A DNA stretch of 28,892 nucleotides. Source: Neisseriales bacterium (lineage in GTDB: Bacteria; Pseudomonadota; Gammaproteobacteria; Burkholderiales; UBA11063). The position numbers and the translations under genes were made by a program. Shown here one piece after another: positions 9,220 through 18,096 of this stretch; position 1 is the first letter of the stretch, and every line of letters starts with the position of its first letter. The stretch is taken from NCBI GenBank assembly GCA_003538525.1, contig DPRZ01000252.1, positions 1-28,892 on the forward strand. Direction: 5' to 3'. The notes under the pieces were generated by a model that saw only the letters and a program-made list of their open reading frames with translations, had not been told where the DNA came from and ran no database searches.

Positions 9220-9864
9220 TTGAAACATTATCCTCATCCGTCATTTGCTAAAGAAGGTTGGCCGTTTATTGCAATTAGCGTTGGCTTGGCCTTGCTAATT
9301 TTATGGTTGACTAATTTGATTGCAGCCTTACCGTTTATTTTAATTGCTGCTTTTGTGGTGCAATTTTTTCGTGATCCGCCACGGACTATTCCAGAAGATG
9401 CTAATGTGATTTTGTCACCAGCCGATGGAAAAATCATTTGTATTGAACAAGCGCACGATGTTTATCAAGATGTCCAAGCCTTAAAAATTAGTGTATTTAT
9501 GAATGTCTTTAATGTGCATTCTAATCGCGCACCAGCTGATGGTGAGGTTTTAGATGTGCAGTATTTTGCAGGTAAATTTGTAAATGCTGATTTTGATAAA
9601 GCTTCGACAGAAAATGAGCGTAATGCTGTGATTTTACGCATGAGTAACGGTCAACGAATTACTTTCGTTCAGGTAGCAGGCTTAATTGCGCGAAGAATTC
9701 TGTGTTATACCAAACCAGGTGAGTGGTTAAAACGTGGTGAGCGTTATGGATTTATCCGTTTTGGTTCACGTGTTGATGTATATTTACCATTGAATGCTAC
9801 GCCATTAGTCAGTATTGGACAGAAAGTTAAAGCGACTGAGACTATCCTCGCAAGGATTGATTAA
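9220..9864 (+). CDS. psd: Phosphatidylserine decarboxylase (short, pyruvoyl-dependent)
   Basis: Converts phosphatidylserine to phosphatidylethanolamine. The 214-aa length fits the short type II proenzyme rather than the ~320-aa E. coli form. Two N-terminal hydrophobic segments (about 15-47) anchor it. [35 protein letters not shown] and the C-terminal [11 protein letters not shown] are all family motifs. Self-cleavage between G182 and S183 should make the pyruvoyl group. The start is TTG at 9220, supported by AGGGAG six bases upstream and by the [12 protein letters not shown]-terminus that resembles Neisseria Psd. The stop is one base before the pssA start, so the two consecutive enzymes of PE synthesis are translationally linked. 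Confidence 0.95.
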   Translation: MKHYPHPSFAKEGWPFIAISVGLALLILWLTNLIAALPFILIAAFVVQFFRDPPRTIPEDANVILSPADGKIICIEQAHDVYQDVQALKISVFMNVFNVHSNRAPADGEVLDVQYFAGKFVNADFDKASTENERNAVILRMSNGQRITFVQVAGLIARRILCYTKPGEWLKRGERYGFIRFGSRVDVYLPLNATPLVSIGQKVKATETILARID

Positions 9865-9865
9865 G

Positions 9866-10639
9866 ATGGCTTATTCTAATACTCAGCGTGCGAAAGGCTC
9901 GCCGATTTATTTAGTACCGAGCATGATTACCTTAAGCTCAATGTTTTGCGGTTTTTATGCAATGGTGCAATCAATTGGTGGTGATTTTTATCATGCTGGA
10001 TTAGCAATATTATTTTCAATGATATTGGATAGCTTAGATGGACGGGTTGCGCGAATGACGCATACGTCCTCACCATTTGGCGCTGAGTTAGATAGTTTGG
10101 CGGACATGGTTGCATTTGGTGCTGCACCAGCCATGATCGTTTTTAACTGGGGCTTGCATAGCTTTGGTAAATTAGGTTGGCTGGTGTCTTTTGTATATTG
10201 TGCCTGTGCTGGGTTAAGATTAGCGCGCTTTAATGTCATGATTGGTGTTACAGATAAGAAATTCTTTCAGGGTATGCCATCTCCATCCGCAGCAGCTTTA
10301 GTCGTTGGTTATGTTTATTTGTGTGCTGAATATCATCTTCATAACAGCATAATGATTCAGTTAGGGTTAATAGTAACCTTGATAGCTGGTTTATCGATGG
10401 TTAGTAATGTCAAATTTTATAGTTTTAAAGAAATTCATTTTCACCAAACCGCTCCGTTTCGGGCGTTGTTATTATTTTTGGGGTTTATGATCTTACTGTT
10501 TTATTATCCTGAGCTGGTTATCTACGGTTTCTTTGCGTTCTACACCATTGTTAGTTATGCTTGTTGGATATTTAGAATTGGCTATAGAAAGAATGTGAAT
10601 AATCAATCGAATGAACTTTCCGCAGATTCTAAAGAGTAA
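9866..10639 (+). CDS. pssA: CDP-diacylglycerol-serine O-phosphatidyltransferase
   Basis: Makes phosphatidylserine from CDP-diacylglycerol and serine, the step before Psd. The 257-aa integral membrane protein contains the full CDP-alcohol phosphotransferase signature: DSLDGRVAR, eight residues, then G-x3-D-x3-D (GAELDSLAD), at roughly residues 52-77. Several hydrophobic helices follow. The ATG at 9866 is chosen because AAGGA lies 9 bases upstream and it follows the psd stop by one base. An in-frame start at 9815 would only add residues inside psd. This is the short membrane PssA type typical of many proteobacteria and Bacillus, not the peripheral E. coli enzyme. The next gene begins 34 bases later. 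Confidence 0.95.
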   Translation: MAYSNTQRAKGSPIYLVPSMITLSSMFCGFYAMVQSIGGDFYHAGLAILFSMILDSLDGRVARMTHTSSPFGAELDSLADMVAFGAAPAMIVFNWGLHSFGKLGWLVSFVYCACAGLRLARFNVMIGVTDKKFFQGMPSPSAAALVVGYVYLCAEYHLHNSIMIQLGLIVTLIAGLSMVSNVKFYSFKEIHFHQTAPFRALLLFLGFMILLFYYPELVIYGFFAFYTIVSYACWIFRIGYRKNVNNQSNELSADSKE

Positions 10640-10673
10640 TAATTTGTGATTAATTGCATAAAAGTGAAGACGT

Positions 10674-11822
10674 ATGTATAAAAAAATGAATGCAAAGGGT
10701 ACGGCAAAACTTAACCTAGCAGTTGTGAATATTGATCAAGCCACAAAAACCATCTTTCTGAGCGGTAGTTGGGGTTGGATTAGTATTAATGAAAATATTC
10801 TTGCTCAATTTGCTAATCTTGAGGCTTGTGAGTGGCTAATTGATGGTCGCAAAATTGTGGAGATTGATACAACTGGGTTTCATTTTGTTCATAAAATGAT
10901 CAATATCATGAGTTCGAAGAGTGCTAAAGTTAGTCAAGTTTTGTTAGTTGAAGAAGATCAAAAGCTCTATGATTTAACTCAACATTTTGAATTATGTGCG
11001 AATAACACCTTAAATGAACTACCTAAGTCAAGCTTTCTATCTAGGGTTGGTGAAAGTGCACTGGATTTATGGCGAACCTGCCTACAATTAACCGCTTTTT
11101 TTGGACAGTTATGTACCACGGTTGCAACATTATTTAAACGCGATTATCCATTATATGTGCGAGGGATAGTTGACACTATTTCAACCGCGGGGATAAAGGG
11201 TGTCCTGATTAGTTCGCTATTGTGCTTTTTGATTGGGGTTAATTTAACCTATCAAATGGCACCGCAATTTGTGACTTATGGTGCAAATATTTATGTGGTA
11301 AATTTTTTGGGTATTTCTCTATTACGTGAAGTTACACCATTATTAACCGCGATTATTGTAGCTGGTCGGACCGGTTCAGCAATTGCTGCAACTATTGGTA
11401 CGATGAAGGTTCAAGAAGAAATTGATGCTTTGCAGACAATGGGAATTTCACCAATGCGGCGCTTGGTTGTTCCTCAGGTTATTGGGTTAGTGATAGCCTT
11501 GCCGATTTTAACCATGTTAGCTGATGTAAGTAGTATGTTAGGTGGGATGGTGTTTTCTGGACCGTTATTAGGAATTGAGCCTAAGCTATTTTTAGTTCAA
11601 TTACAATCAAGTGTTTCAATTAATAATTTCTGGGTTGGAATTGTCAAAAGCTTCTTTTTTGCTTGGATTATTGGGATGGTTGGCAGTTTTTGTGGTTTCC
11701 ATGTCAAAGCGAATGCGGATAGTATTGGAATTCAAACGACACGTAGCGTGGTAATTTCAATTTGTATGATTATCTTTATTGATGCTTTATTTGCAATCTT
11801 GTTCAAAGCCTTGGGAGTTTAA
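10674..11822 (+). CDS. mlaE: MlaE-type lipid ABC transporter permease with N-terminal STAS domain
   Basis: Permease subunit of an MCE-type phospholipid transporter in the inner membrane. The 382-aa chain is longer than classical MlaE (~260 aa). Residues of about 10-115 form a soluble STAS-like domain (GRKIVEIDTTGFHFVHKM is the region that corresponds to the STAS active loop), so the MlaB function appears fused to the permease. From about 150 on it is a YrbE/MlaE domain with about six hydrophobic segments and the conserved stretch LLREVTPLLTAIIVAGRTG followed by EIDALQTMGISPMRRLVVP. ATG 10674 has only a weak upstream purine run (GTGAAG), and ATG 10686 is an alternative. It lies 2 bases before the ATPase gene. 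STAS-permease fusions are known in this family. Confidence 0.9.
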   Translation: MYKKMNAKGTAKLNLAVVNIDQATKTIFLSGSWGWISINENILAQFANLEACEWLIDGRKIVEIDTTGFHFVHKMINIMSSKSAKVSQVLLVEEDQKLYDLTQHFELCANNTLNELPKSSFLSRVGESALDLWRTCLQLTAFFGQLCTTVATLFKRDYPLYVRGIVDTISTAGIKGVLISSLLCFLIGVNLTYQMAPQFVTYGANIYVVNFLGISLLREVTPLLTAIIVAGRTGSAIAATIGTMKVQEEIDALQTMGISPMRRLVVPQVIGLVIALPILTMLADVSSMLGGMVFSGPLLGIEPKLFLVQLQSSVSINNFWVGIVKSFFFAWIIGMVGSFCGFHVKANADSIGIQTTRSVVISICMIIFIDALFAILFKALGV

Positions 11823-11824
11823 TT

Positions 11825-12637
11825 ATGCGCGATAATGTTGGGCAACCAATTATTGAAATTAAGAAATTAGGCACTCAATTTAATGGTGAATGGATTCATA
11901 AAGATTTAGATTTAACGATTTATCCTAATCGAATTGTGACTATTATTGGTGCGAGTGGTTGTGGTAAAACTACCTTAATTCGTGAAATTTTAATGTTACA
12001 ACCAATTAGTGCTGGGGAAATTCATCTCATGGGTGAAGAAATCTCAAAATATAACTTAGAAGATCCATATACCAAAAGAGTTTTGAGCCAGATGGCGATG
12101 ATGTTTCAACAGGGAGCATTGTATAATTCGAATACGGTATTAGAAAATGTAATGTTTCCAATTTTAGAATACACGGATTTTTCTTATCAAACGGTGCGCG
12201 AGTTGGCTTATCAAAAATTGCGCTTAACTGGATTAAATGAAGTGGCATATAACAAATATCCCAAAGAGATTAGCCCAGGTATGCAAAAGCGGGTTGCGTT
12301 GGCGCGTACCTTAGCTTTAGATCCAAAAGTATTATTTCTGGATGAACCAACTGCTGGGCTTGATCCTAATAGCGCGGCGTCTTTTGATGAATTAATGTTG
12401 AATTTGCATGACCAATTAGGTTTAACCGTAATTATGATTACACATGATTTAGATTCAATTTGGCGTACGAGCCATGAAATAGTCTATTTAAGTAATAAAA
12501 AAGTTACTCTGCATGATAGTGTATTAAATGCTTCAAATCGTCCTGATATTCCAGATTTGTATCAGTATTTCAATGGTGAACGTGGAGTAGTTTCTAAAGG
12601 ATATTATTCTAAACAACAGGAAAGGTGTGTTGAATGA
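11825..12637 (+). CDS. mlaF: MlaF-type ABC transporter ATPase
   Basis: The 270-aa ATPase that powers the adjoining MlaE/MlaD lipid transporter. Walker A is GASGCGKTT (42-50), the Q-loop is MMFQQGALYNSNTVLENVMFP, Walker B is VLFLDEPTAGLDP (169-181) and the switch histidine is H207 in ITHD. The signature motif, normally LSGG(M/Q) in this family, reads ISPGM (149-153), so the first glycine is proline. GGGAG lies 8 bases upstream of the ATG. The gene starts 2 bases after mlaE and overlaps mlaD by ATGA, so the three are translationally coupled. The rest of the protein looks intact, which argues against a pseudogene. Confidence 0.93.
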   Translation: MRDNVGQPIIEIKKLGTQFNGEWIHKDLDLTIYPNRIVTIIGASGCGKTTLIREILMLQPISAGEIHLMGEEISKYNLEDPYTKRVLSQMAMMFQQGALYNSNTVLENVMFPILEYTDFSYQTVRELAYQKLRLTGLNEVAYNKYPKEISPGMQKRVALARTLALDPKVLFLDEPTAGLDPNSAASFDELMLNLHDQLGLTVIMITHDLDSIWRTSHEIVYLSNKKVTLHDSVLNASNRPDIPDLYQYFNGERGVVSKGYYSKQQERCVE

Positions 12638-13518
12638 GAAATAACAAACAGTACTTAATCGTGGGTACTTTTGTCCTAGTTGGGATAGCCATGATAGTTG
12701 GAATACTATTGTGGTTTTCTGCTTCCAATCGAAAGGCTTATGATGTTTATCGAATTACATTTAGCGAGTCAATTGATGGGATTACGACGAATTCTATGGT
12801 TAAATATAATGGCGTGGTGGTTGGTCAGGTGAAAGCGATTGAGTTAGATAATAAAGATCCACGTAATATTTATGTTGATATTAATGTTAATCAAGGTGTT
12901 ACTATTACGACTGCGACTTATGCAACAATTAAGGCACAGGGTGTAACTGGAATGTCATATGTGGCTTTAATGTTAACTCCTAAAGTTGCCTTTAGCGTGG
13001 TTCCGACGCATAATAGCGAGCCATATCCACAAATTCCAGCAAAGTTATCTTTTTTATCGAGTTTGTCTGAACAAGCTCAAGGGATAACCAATAACGTTGA
13101 TGATATATCGGTGCAAATTAAAGCACTTTTAAATGCGAAAAACCTCAAACATGTTGAAAATGTGTTAACTAATTTGGATAAAGTTAGTGCGGCGGTGGCG
13201 AGTCAATCTGATAGTATAGCGAGCTCAATTGTGATGGTGGGGCAGGTTTTAGGTAATGTTAATGAGAATACTCAACATTTAGCTGAGTTGTCTAAATCAC
13301 TACAACAAAATAGCGCTTCATTAGATAAGGTTTTAAATACCGTCCAAAATGAAACGTTACGTAATTTTAATTCCGTTACATTACCAAATCTAAATCAAAG
13401 TATTGGGAATATCAATTTGGCAACTGCACAATTTAATGAACTCTTGAAAACAATTAACCAAAACCCTTCTGCTATCGTTCGTGGTTCAGCGCCGCGCCCA
13501 GCAGGTCCTGGAGAATAA
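12634..13518 (+). CDS. mlaD: MCE-domain substrate-binding protein (MlaD-like)
   Basis: A 294-aa inner-membrane-anchored periplasmic protein. An N-terminal helix (about 7-30) is followed by one MCE domain (about 40-120), with ITFSESIDGITTNSMVKYNG, GVVVGQVKAIEL and ATIKAQGVTGMSYVAL. MlaD-type proteins form hexameric rings that pass phospholipid between the permease and a periplasmic partner. After the MCE domain there is a long region rich in Q, N, S and L with helical, coiled-coil-like periodicity (about 135-280), and a short G/P-rich tail (GSAPRPAGPGE). It overlaps mlaF by four bases (ATGA), and its stop directly abuts the lipoprotein start. A single MCE domain plus a long helical tail differs from the short MlaD of E. 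coli (183 aa). Confidence 0.9.
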   Translation: MRNNKQYLIVGTFVLVGIAMIVGILLWFSASNRKAYDVYRITFSESIDGITTNSMVKYNGVVVGQVKAIELDNKDPRNIYVDINVNQGVTITTATYATIKAQGVTGMSYVALMLTPKVAFSVVPTHNSEPYPQIPAKLSFLSSLSEQAQGITNNVDDISVQIKALLNAKNLKHVENVLTNLDKVSAAVASQSDSIASSIVMVGQVLGNVNENTQHLAELSKSLQQNSASLDKVLNTVQNETLRNFNSVTLPNLNQSIGNINLATAQFNELLKTINQNPSAIVRGSAPRPAGPGE

Positions 13519-14145
13519 ATGAAGATGAAAAATATAAAATTAAAATTACTCATGTTAACAAGTGTGGTGTCTTTAGTTGCTTGTTCATTTGGTCCAGTTA
13601 AGCAACGTCCAACGGTATCGTACATGATTTATGATACGGCGGCGACTGAAAGCGTGCCGGTATGTAATAACACTTATCACAGTCAAAAAGTAATTTATAT
13701 TTCACCGATGCGCACTAATGTGCCATATGATACAACCAAAATGTTCTATTCATCGAGTAAATATGAGTTAAATACCTATAGTTATAGTCAATGGGCAGCA
13801 TTGCCTAGTGATTTGTTAACCCAAGCGGTGACGAAGAAGATATTAATGGCTTGTTCGTTTAAGAATATTGCGACGAGTTTAGCAATCGCTGATGCTAATT
13901 ATCGCTTAGTTTCAATGTTAGTCAGCTTGCGGCAAGATGTGAATCAAGATGACAATACTGCGAGTGTCCATATGGTAATTGCATCTGAACTCATTGACTT
14001 AGAGAATAATAAAGTTATCTCAAGTAGTATTTTTAATCAACGTGTACCGAGCGCGGTGGGTCCAGCGGGATTAGTTGATGGAGTTAATCAATTAACTAAT
14101 AAATATGATGCTGAGTTAATTGTATGGTTGCAACAAAATACGTAA
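13519..14145 (+). CDS. PqiC-like ABC transport auxiliary lipoprotein
   Basis: A 208-aa lipoprotein precursor. A short signal peptide ends in the lipobox LVAC with the lipidated cysteine at residue 22; the residue after it is Ser, which is compatible with outer-membrane sorting. The body resembles the ABC_trans_aux (PqiC/YmbA) family, with KVIYISPMRTNVPYDTTKMFY near the start, QWAALPSDLLTQAV in the middle and SSSIFNQRVP near the end. The family assignment rests on these patterns and on position directly after an MCE gene, which is typical. PqiC-type lipoproteins are thought to complete the outer-membrane end of an MCE lipid bridge. GGAG is placed 7 bases before the ATG. No mlaC or outer-membrane mlaA is present, so this lipoprotein may fill that role (inference). 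Confidence 0.82.
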   Translation: MKMKNIKLKLLMLTSVVSLVACSFGPVKQRPTVSYMIYDTAATESVPVCNNTYHSQKVIYISPMRTNVPYDTTKMFYSSSKYELNTYSYSQWAALPSDLLTQAVTKKILMACSFKNIATSLAIADANYRLVSMLVSLRQDVNQDDNTASVHMVIASELIDLENNKVISSSIFNQRVPSAVGPAGLVDGVNQLTNKYDAELIVWLQQNT

Positions 14146-14150
14146 TTAGT

Positions 14151-14178
14151 AAAACTTCACTTTAGGGTGAAGTTTTTT
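14151..14178 (+). terminator. Strong terminator of the envelope operon
   Basis: AAAACTTCAC (14151-14160), a six-base loop, and GTGAAGTTTT (14167-14176) form a perfect 10-bp stem running into a T tract. It marks the end of the PBP1A-to-lipoprotein operon. Confidence 0.88.
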
Positions 14179-14235
14179 ATTTGCACGTTATAATAAAAAT
14201 GATACTACTTTAGATTAAAAATAATATTGATACTT

Positions 14236-17200
14236 ATGCTAAAACAACAAATTATTGAAAAAATTCAGCGTACGCCATGTACCTATAGTCGATTATGGCT
14301 AAATCAGATTAATAAACTCGCTCAAAATATACCACGCTTAAATAAATTAGCTAGTTCGATTGAACTGCATTTAAACGATCTAATCAAACGTCAGGAGTTA
14401 ATTAAATTAACTAAAGTTCATTATCCGAGTGAACTTCCAGTTAGCCGTGAAGTTAATCAAATCAAACAGGTTATTCAAAATAATCAAATTACATTAATCT
14501 GTGGTGAAACTGGTTCAGGTAAGACTACGCAATTACCCAAAATTCTGCTGGAACTTGGTTATGCTGCTAGCGGTATAATTGGACATACTCAGCCGCGACG
14601 GATAGCAGCACGCTCGCTTGCTGCGCGGATTGGTCAGGAACTTGGACAAACGCCGCAAAGTGAATTTAATTTGGTGGGTTATAAGATGCGTTTTCATGAT
14701 CGCACCAGTAGCTCTACGGCGATTAAATTGATGACTGATGGAATTTTATTGCAAGAGATCCAAACTGATAAGCTACTTCTGCAATATTCAGCACTAATTA
14801 TTGATGAGGTGCATGAACGTAGCTTGAATATTGATTTTATCTTGGGGTATTTGCAGCAACTGATTAAATCACGCTCAGACTTAAAAATTATTATTACCTC
14901 AGCAACGCTTGAAAATGAAAAATTGGCAAAGTTTTTTGCGGGTGCTCCAATTGTAAACGTAAGTGGGAAAACGCATCCAGTGGATATTATTTATCAACCT
15001 TTGTTGGAAGATGATGACGATGCAAATTTGAATCAAGCGATTTATCAAGCCATTAGTGCTGCATTAAGTGTTGAGCGCGGTAATGGTCTGGTGTTTTTAC
15101 CTGGTGAACGTGAAATTAAACAATGTTTAAATTTCTTACGTAAAACCGAATTGCATAATTATGAACTGTTGCCACTTTTTTCACGACAAAATAACGATGA
15201 GCAAAGTCTAATTTTTGCCGATAGTGGGCGAATTAAAATTATTTTAGCCACGAATATTGCTGAAACCTCGTTAACCATTCCAGGAATTAAATTTGTCATT
15301 GATAGTGGAATTGCGCGAGTTAAACGCTACAGTTTACGTAATCGTGTTGAACAGTTACAGATTGAAACGATTAGCCAAGCCTCGAGTCGTCAACGTGCTG
15401 GGCGTGCTGGGCGGGTTAGCCATGGCATGTGTGTGCGCTTATTTAGTGAACAAGAGTTTAATTTACGCAGTGAGTTTACGGAGCCAGAATTACTACGCAG
15501 TAATCTAGCCAATGTAATTTTACGATTATTAAGTTTGAACTTGGGTGAACCGAATAATTTTCCTTTTTTGGATCAGCCTGAGCCGAAAGCGTTTAATGAT
15601 GGATTTAGAACTTTGTTTCAGGTTGGGGCAATTAATGAAGAGAATCAAATTACGTTACTTGGGCGTAAATTAGCTCAAATTCCCATTGATGTGCAATTAG
15701 CACGTATTTTACTGGCGGCAGGTGAAAAATTTGCCTGTTTAGCCGAAGCATTAGTGGTGGTGGCGTTTCTTGCAATTCAAGACCCGCGTGATTTTCCGCT
15801 GGAACACCAACAATTAGCTCGTGAGCGACATGCTATTTGGGCTGATAAACAATCTGAATTTAATCAAATGTTAAATTTATGGCGTTGGTATCACGAACAA
15901 TTGGAACACAAGAAATCGAATAAAAAATTGCTTGAAATTTGTCATAAGCAATTTGTCTCGCTATTACGCTTGCGTGAATGGCATGAGTTACATCGTCAAC
16001 TCAAAGAAACTATGCTGGGTTTAGGCTACAAAGAAAATTCTCAAGCCGCGGATTATACGCGGCTGCATAGTGCGATTCTTAGTGGCTTTGTAGTTAATAT
16101 TGGTCAAAAAGATTTGGTAGATAATTATTATTTGGGCACGAATGGGCGTAAATTCTATTTACATCCGTCACTAAATGTAGATAATAATAAATGGATGGTC
16201 GCCGCGAGTCTCGTTGAAACCACGCGTTTGTACGCACGGCATTGTGCACATTTTGAACCATTATGGTTAAATGGAATTGCTAATCATTTATTCAAATATA
16301 CCTATAGTAATCAACATTGGGATATAAAGCGCGGCGAAGTTGTTGCGAATAAATCGGCATTATTGTATGGTTTACAAATTCATCAGCAACGTGTTTCATT
16401 TGGTCTGGTTGATCCAAAGCTTGCGCAAGAAATCTTGATACGTGAAGGTTTAGTGGCGAATCAATTGAGTAAGAAATATGCTTTTATTGAACATAATTTA
16501 CAGGTGATTCGTGAGCTGGAAAAACTGGAAGATAAATTGCGCACCTCATTGGCTTTAATGGATGATGAGTTATATAGCTTTTATGCTAGTCATTTAACGC
16601 CTGAAGTAGTTGATTTGCCGAGTTTAGAGCAATTTTTATTAGTGAAACCTGACGTATTAAAAATTAAGCAGGCAGAGTTTATTGAGCGACTGACTTCTAC
16701 GCAACAATCGTTGGAATTATATCCAGACCAACTGATTATTAATGGACAAACTTTACGTTTAAAATATGTTTTTGATCATGATAGTCCTGAAGATGGTGTC
16801 GTGGTGTTTGTTGATTTAGCTAAATTAAGTTTGATTGAGAACGAACCATTTGCTTGGTTGGTGCCAGGCATGATTCGTGATAAATTAGCTTACCTAATTA
16901 AATCTTTACCCAAGTCCCAGCGCGTGCAATTTAATCCACTCCAAGATTCGATTACGGAGTTTTTAGAGCAAGCTGATCCGCAACAAAATTTATTGGTGCA
17001 ATTGGTTGATTATGCTCGTGTGAAGAAAAATTTAGCGCTTAATTATTTAGATTTAGTTGAATTAAAGTTACCTACACAATTACGTTGTCATTTCCGAATT
17101 ATGGACAAAAAACGTGTGATCGCTTCAGGCGATGATTTAGCCTTAATTAAGCTCGAATTGGCACCAATGTTAAGTGAAATCGTAGTTCAACATACCAGCA

Positions 17201-18087
17201 AGCAACAAATTAATAATTTATCTGGTTATATTCCTGAAATGAACCAGTTGTTGAATGAGGTAAAATTGAATGCAGGAGGAACTCAGCTAGTCGGTTATCT
17301 AAGCTTAATTGTTGAAAAAGACACTAGTGTAAGTTTTGGGGTCGTAGCAGATTTGGCTAAGGCCAAATTAAGCTCACGGCGTGGCTTAATTAGTTTAATT
17401 AAACTTCAACTCAAAGAACAGCAAAAATATTTATCTACGAAGAAGGCGACTAATTTTCCAGTTATCAGTTTTGCTCTGATTGATTTTTATACCAAAGATG
17501 CTTTAGTGTTAGCCTGTTCTCAATATATTCTTAATCAGGCAATTTTAGCTGCGATTGAAGATGGTTTACCAAATAGTTTGTTTAATTTTGAACAGATGGT
17601 GATACGTGCTAAGCATAATGTTACCATTTGGAGTGGCGAGTTTAATCAATGTTTGGAGCGGATTGCTAAGTTTTATCCGCAAGTCACATTAAAAATGGTG
17701 GGTCATGCTTTGGAGGATGACATTATCTTGCAGTTGGATGATCTAATTTATCCTGAATTTCTAAAATATACTAAATGGCAGTTTTTGGTGAATTATCCGC
17801 GTTACTTACAAGCCATGCTTAGTCGGATGGAGCGCTATTCAAAATCTAGTTCGCGGGATAATTCTCTTGCAGAGGAAGTAAATTTTGTTTACAATAAATG
17901 GTATAATTATGTTGAAGAGTTGGAGCAGAAACATAAGGTTGTGAGTTCCGAATTGTATGCGTTTAAATATAAAATCGAAGAATTGCGGATTTCTTTATTT
18001 GCACAAGAGCTTAAAACTTTATACCCAGTATCTTCAAAGCGATTGTTAGCTGAATTACATCAATTATATCTTAATAATTTAATCTAG
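14236..18087 (+). CDS. hrpA: ATP-dependent RNA helicase HrpA
   Basis: A very large DEAH/RHA-type 3'-5' RNA helicase, 1283 aa here against about 1300 in E. coli, implicated in mRNA processing and ribosome rescue. Domains in order: Walker A GETGSGKTT (90-98), QPRRIAARS (motif Ia), DEVH (190-193, where E. coli HrpA has DEAH), SAT motif ITSATLE, motif V ATNIAETSLTIPG, motif VI QRAGRAGR, then the HA2/OB-fold region, and the long C-terminal HrpA-specific DUF3418 region ending in IEELRISLFAQELKTLYPVS. The start is ATG 14236; TTG 14227 would add three residues. Neither has a clear ribosome binding site. A TATAAT at 14189-14194 might be its -10, but no -35 is visible. nagB follows after 9 bases. Confidence 0.95.
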   Translation: MLKQQIIEKIQRTPCTYSRLWLNQINKLAQNIPRLNKLASSIELHLNDLIKRQELIKLTKVHYPSELPVSREVNQIKQVIQNNQITLICGETGSGKTTQLPKILLELGYAASGIIGHTQPRRIAARSLAARIGQELGQTPQSEFNLVGYKMRFHDRTSSSTAIKLMTDGILLQEIQTDKLLLQYSALIIDEVHERSLNIDFILGYLQQLIKSRSDLKIIITSATLENEKLAKFFAGAPIVNVSGKTHPVDIIYQPLLEDDDDANLNQAIYQAISAALSVERGNGLVFLPGEREIKQCLNFLRKTELHNYELLPLFSRQNNDEQSLIFADSGRIKIILATNIAETSLTIPGIKFVIDSGIARVKRYSLRNRVEQLQIETISQASSRQRAGRAGRVSHGMCVRLFSEQEFNLRSEFTEPELLRSNLANVILRLLSLNLGEPNNFPFLDQPEPKAFNDGFRTLFQVGAINEENQITLLGRKLAQIPIDVQLARILLAAGEKFACLAEALVVVAFLAIQDPRDFPLEHQQLARERHAIWADKQSEFNQMLNLWRWYHEQLEHKKSNKKLLEICHKQFVSLLRLREWHELHRQLKETMLGLGYKENSQAADYTRLHSAILSGFVVNIGQKDLVDNYYLGTNGRKFYLHPSLNVDNNKWMVAASLVETTRLYARHCAHFEPLWLNGIANHLFKYTYSNQHWDIKRGEVVANKSALLYGLQIHQQRVSFGLVDPKLAQEILIREGLVANQLSKKYAFIEHNLQVIRELEKLEDKLRTSLALMDDELYSFYASHLTPEVVDLPSLEQFLLVKPDVLKIKQAEFIERLTSTQQSLELYPDQLIINGQTLRLKYVFDHDSPEDGVVVFVDLAKLSLIENEPFAWLVPGMIRDKLAYLIKSLPKSQRVQFNPLQDSITEFLEQADPQQNLLVQLVDYARVKKNLALNYLDLVELKLPTQLRCHFRIMDKKRVIASGDDLALIKLELAPMLSEIVVQHTSKQQINNLSGYIPEMNQLLNEVKLNAGGTQLVGYLSLIVEKDTSVSFGVVADLAKAKLSSRRGLISLIKLQLKEQQKYLSTKKATNFPVISFALIDFYTKDALVLACSQYILNQAILAAIEDGLPNSLFNFEQMVIRAKHNVTIWSGEFNQCLERIAKFYPQVTLKMVGHALEDDIILQLDDLIYPEFLKYTKWQFLVNYPRYLQAMLSRMERYSKSSSRDNSLAEEVNFVYNKWYNYVEELEQKHKVVSSELYAFKYKIEELRISLFAQELKTLYPVSSKRLLAELHQLYLNNLI

Positions 18088-18096
18088 GGAGATGTT

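Noticed and set aside
9815..9865. Upstream start for pssA inside psd
   Set aside because: The extension is basic and unrelated to the family. ATG 9866 has a proper ribosome binding site and follows the psd stop by one base.
14189..14194. TATAAT before hrpA as a promoter
   Set aside because: No -35 element can be placed at 15-19 bp; the upstream sequence is the terminator T run. Kept only as a remark under hrpA.
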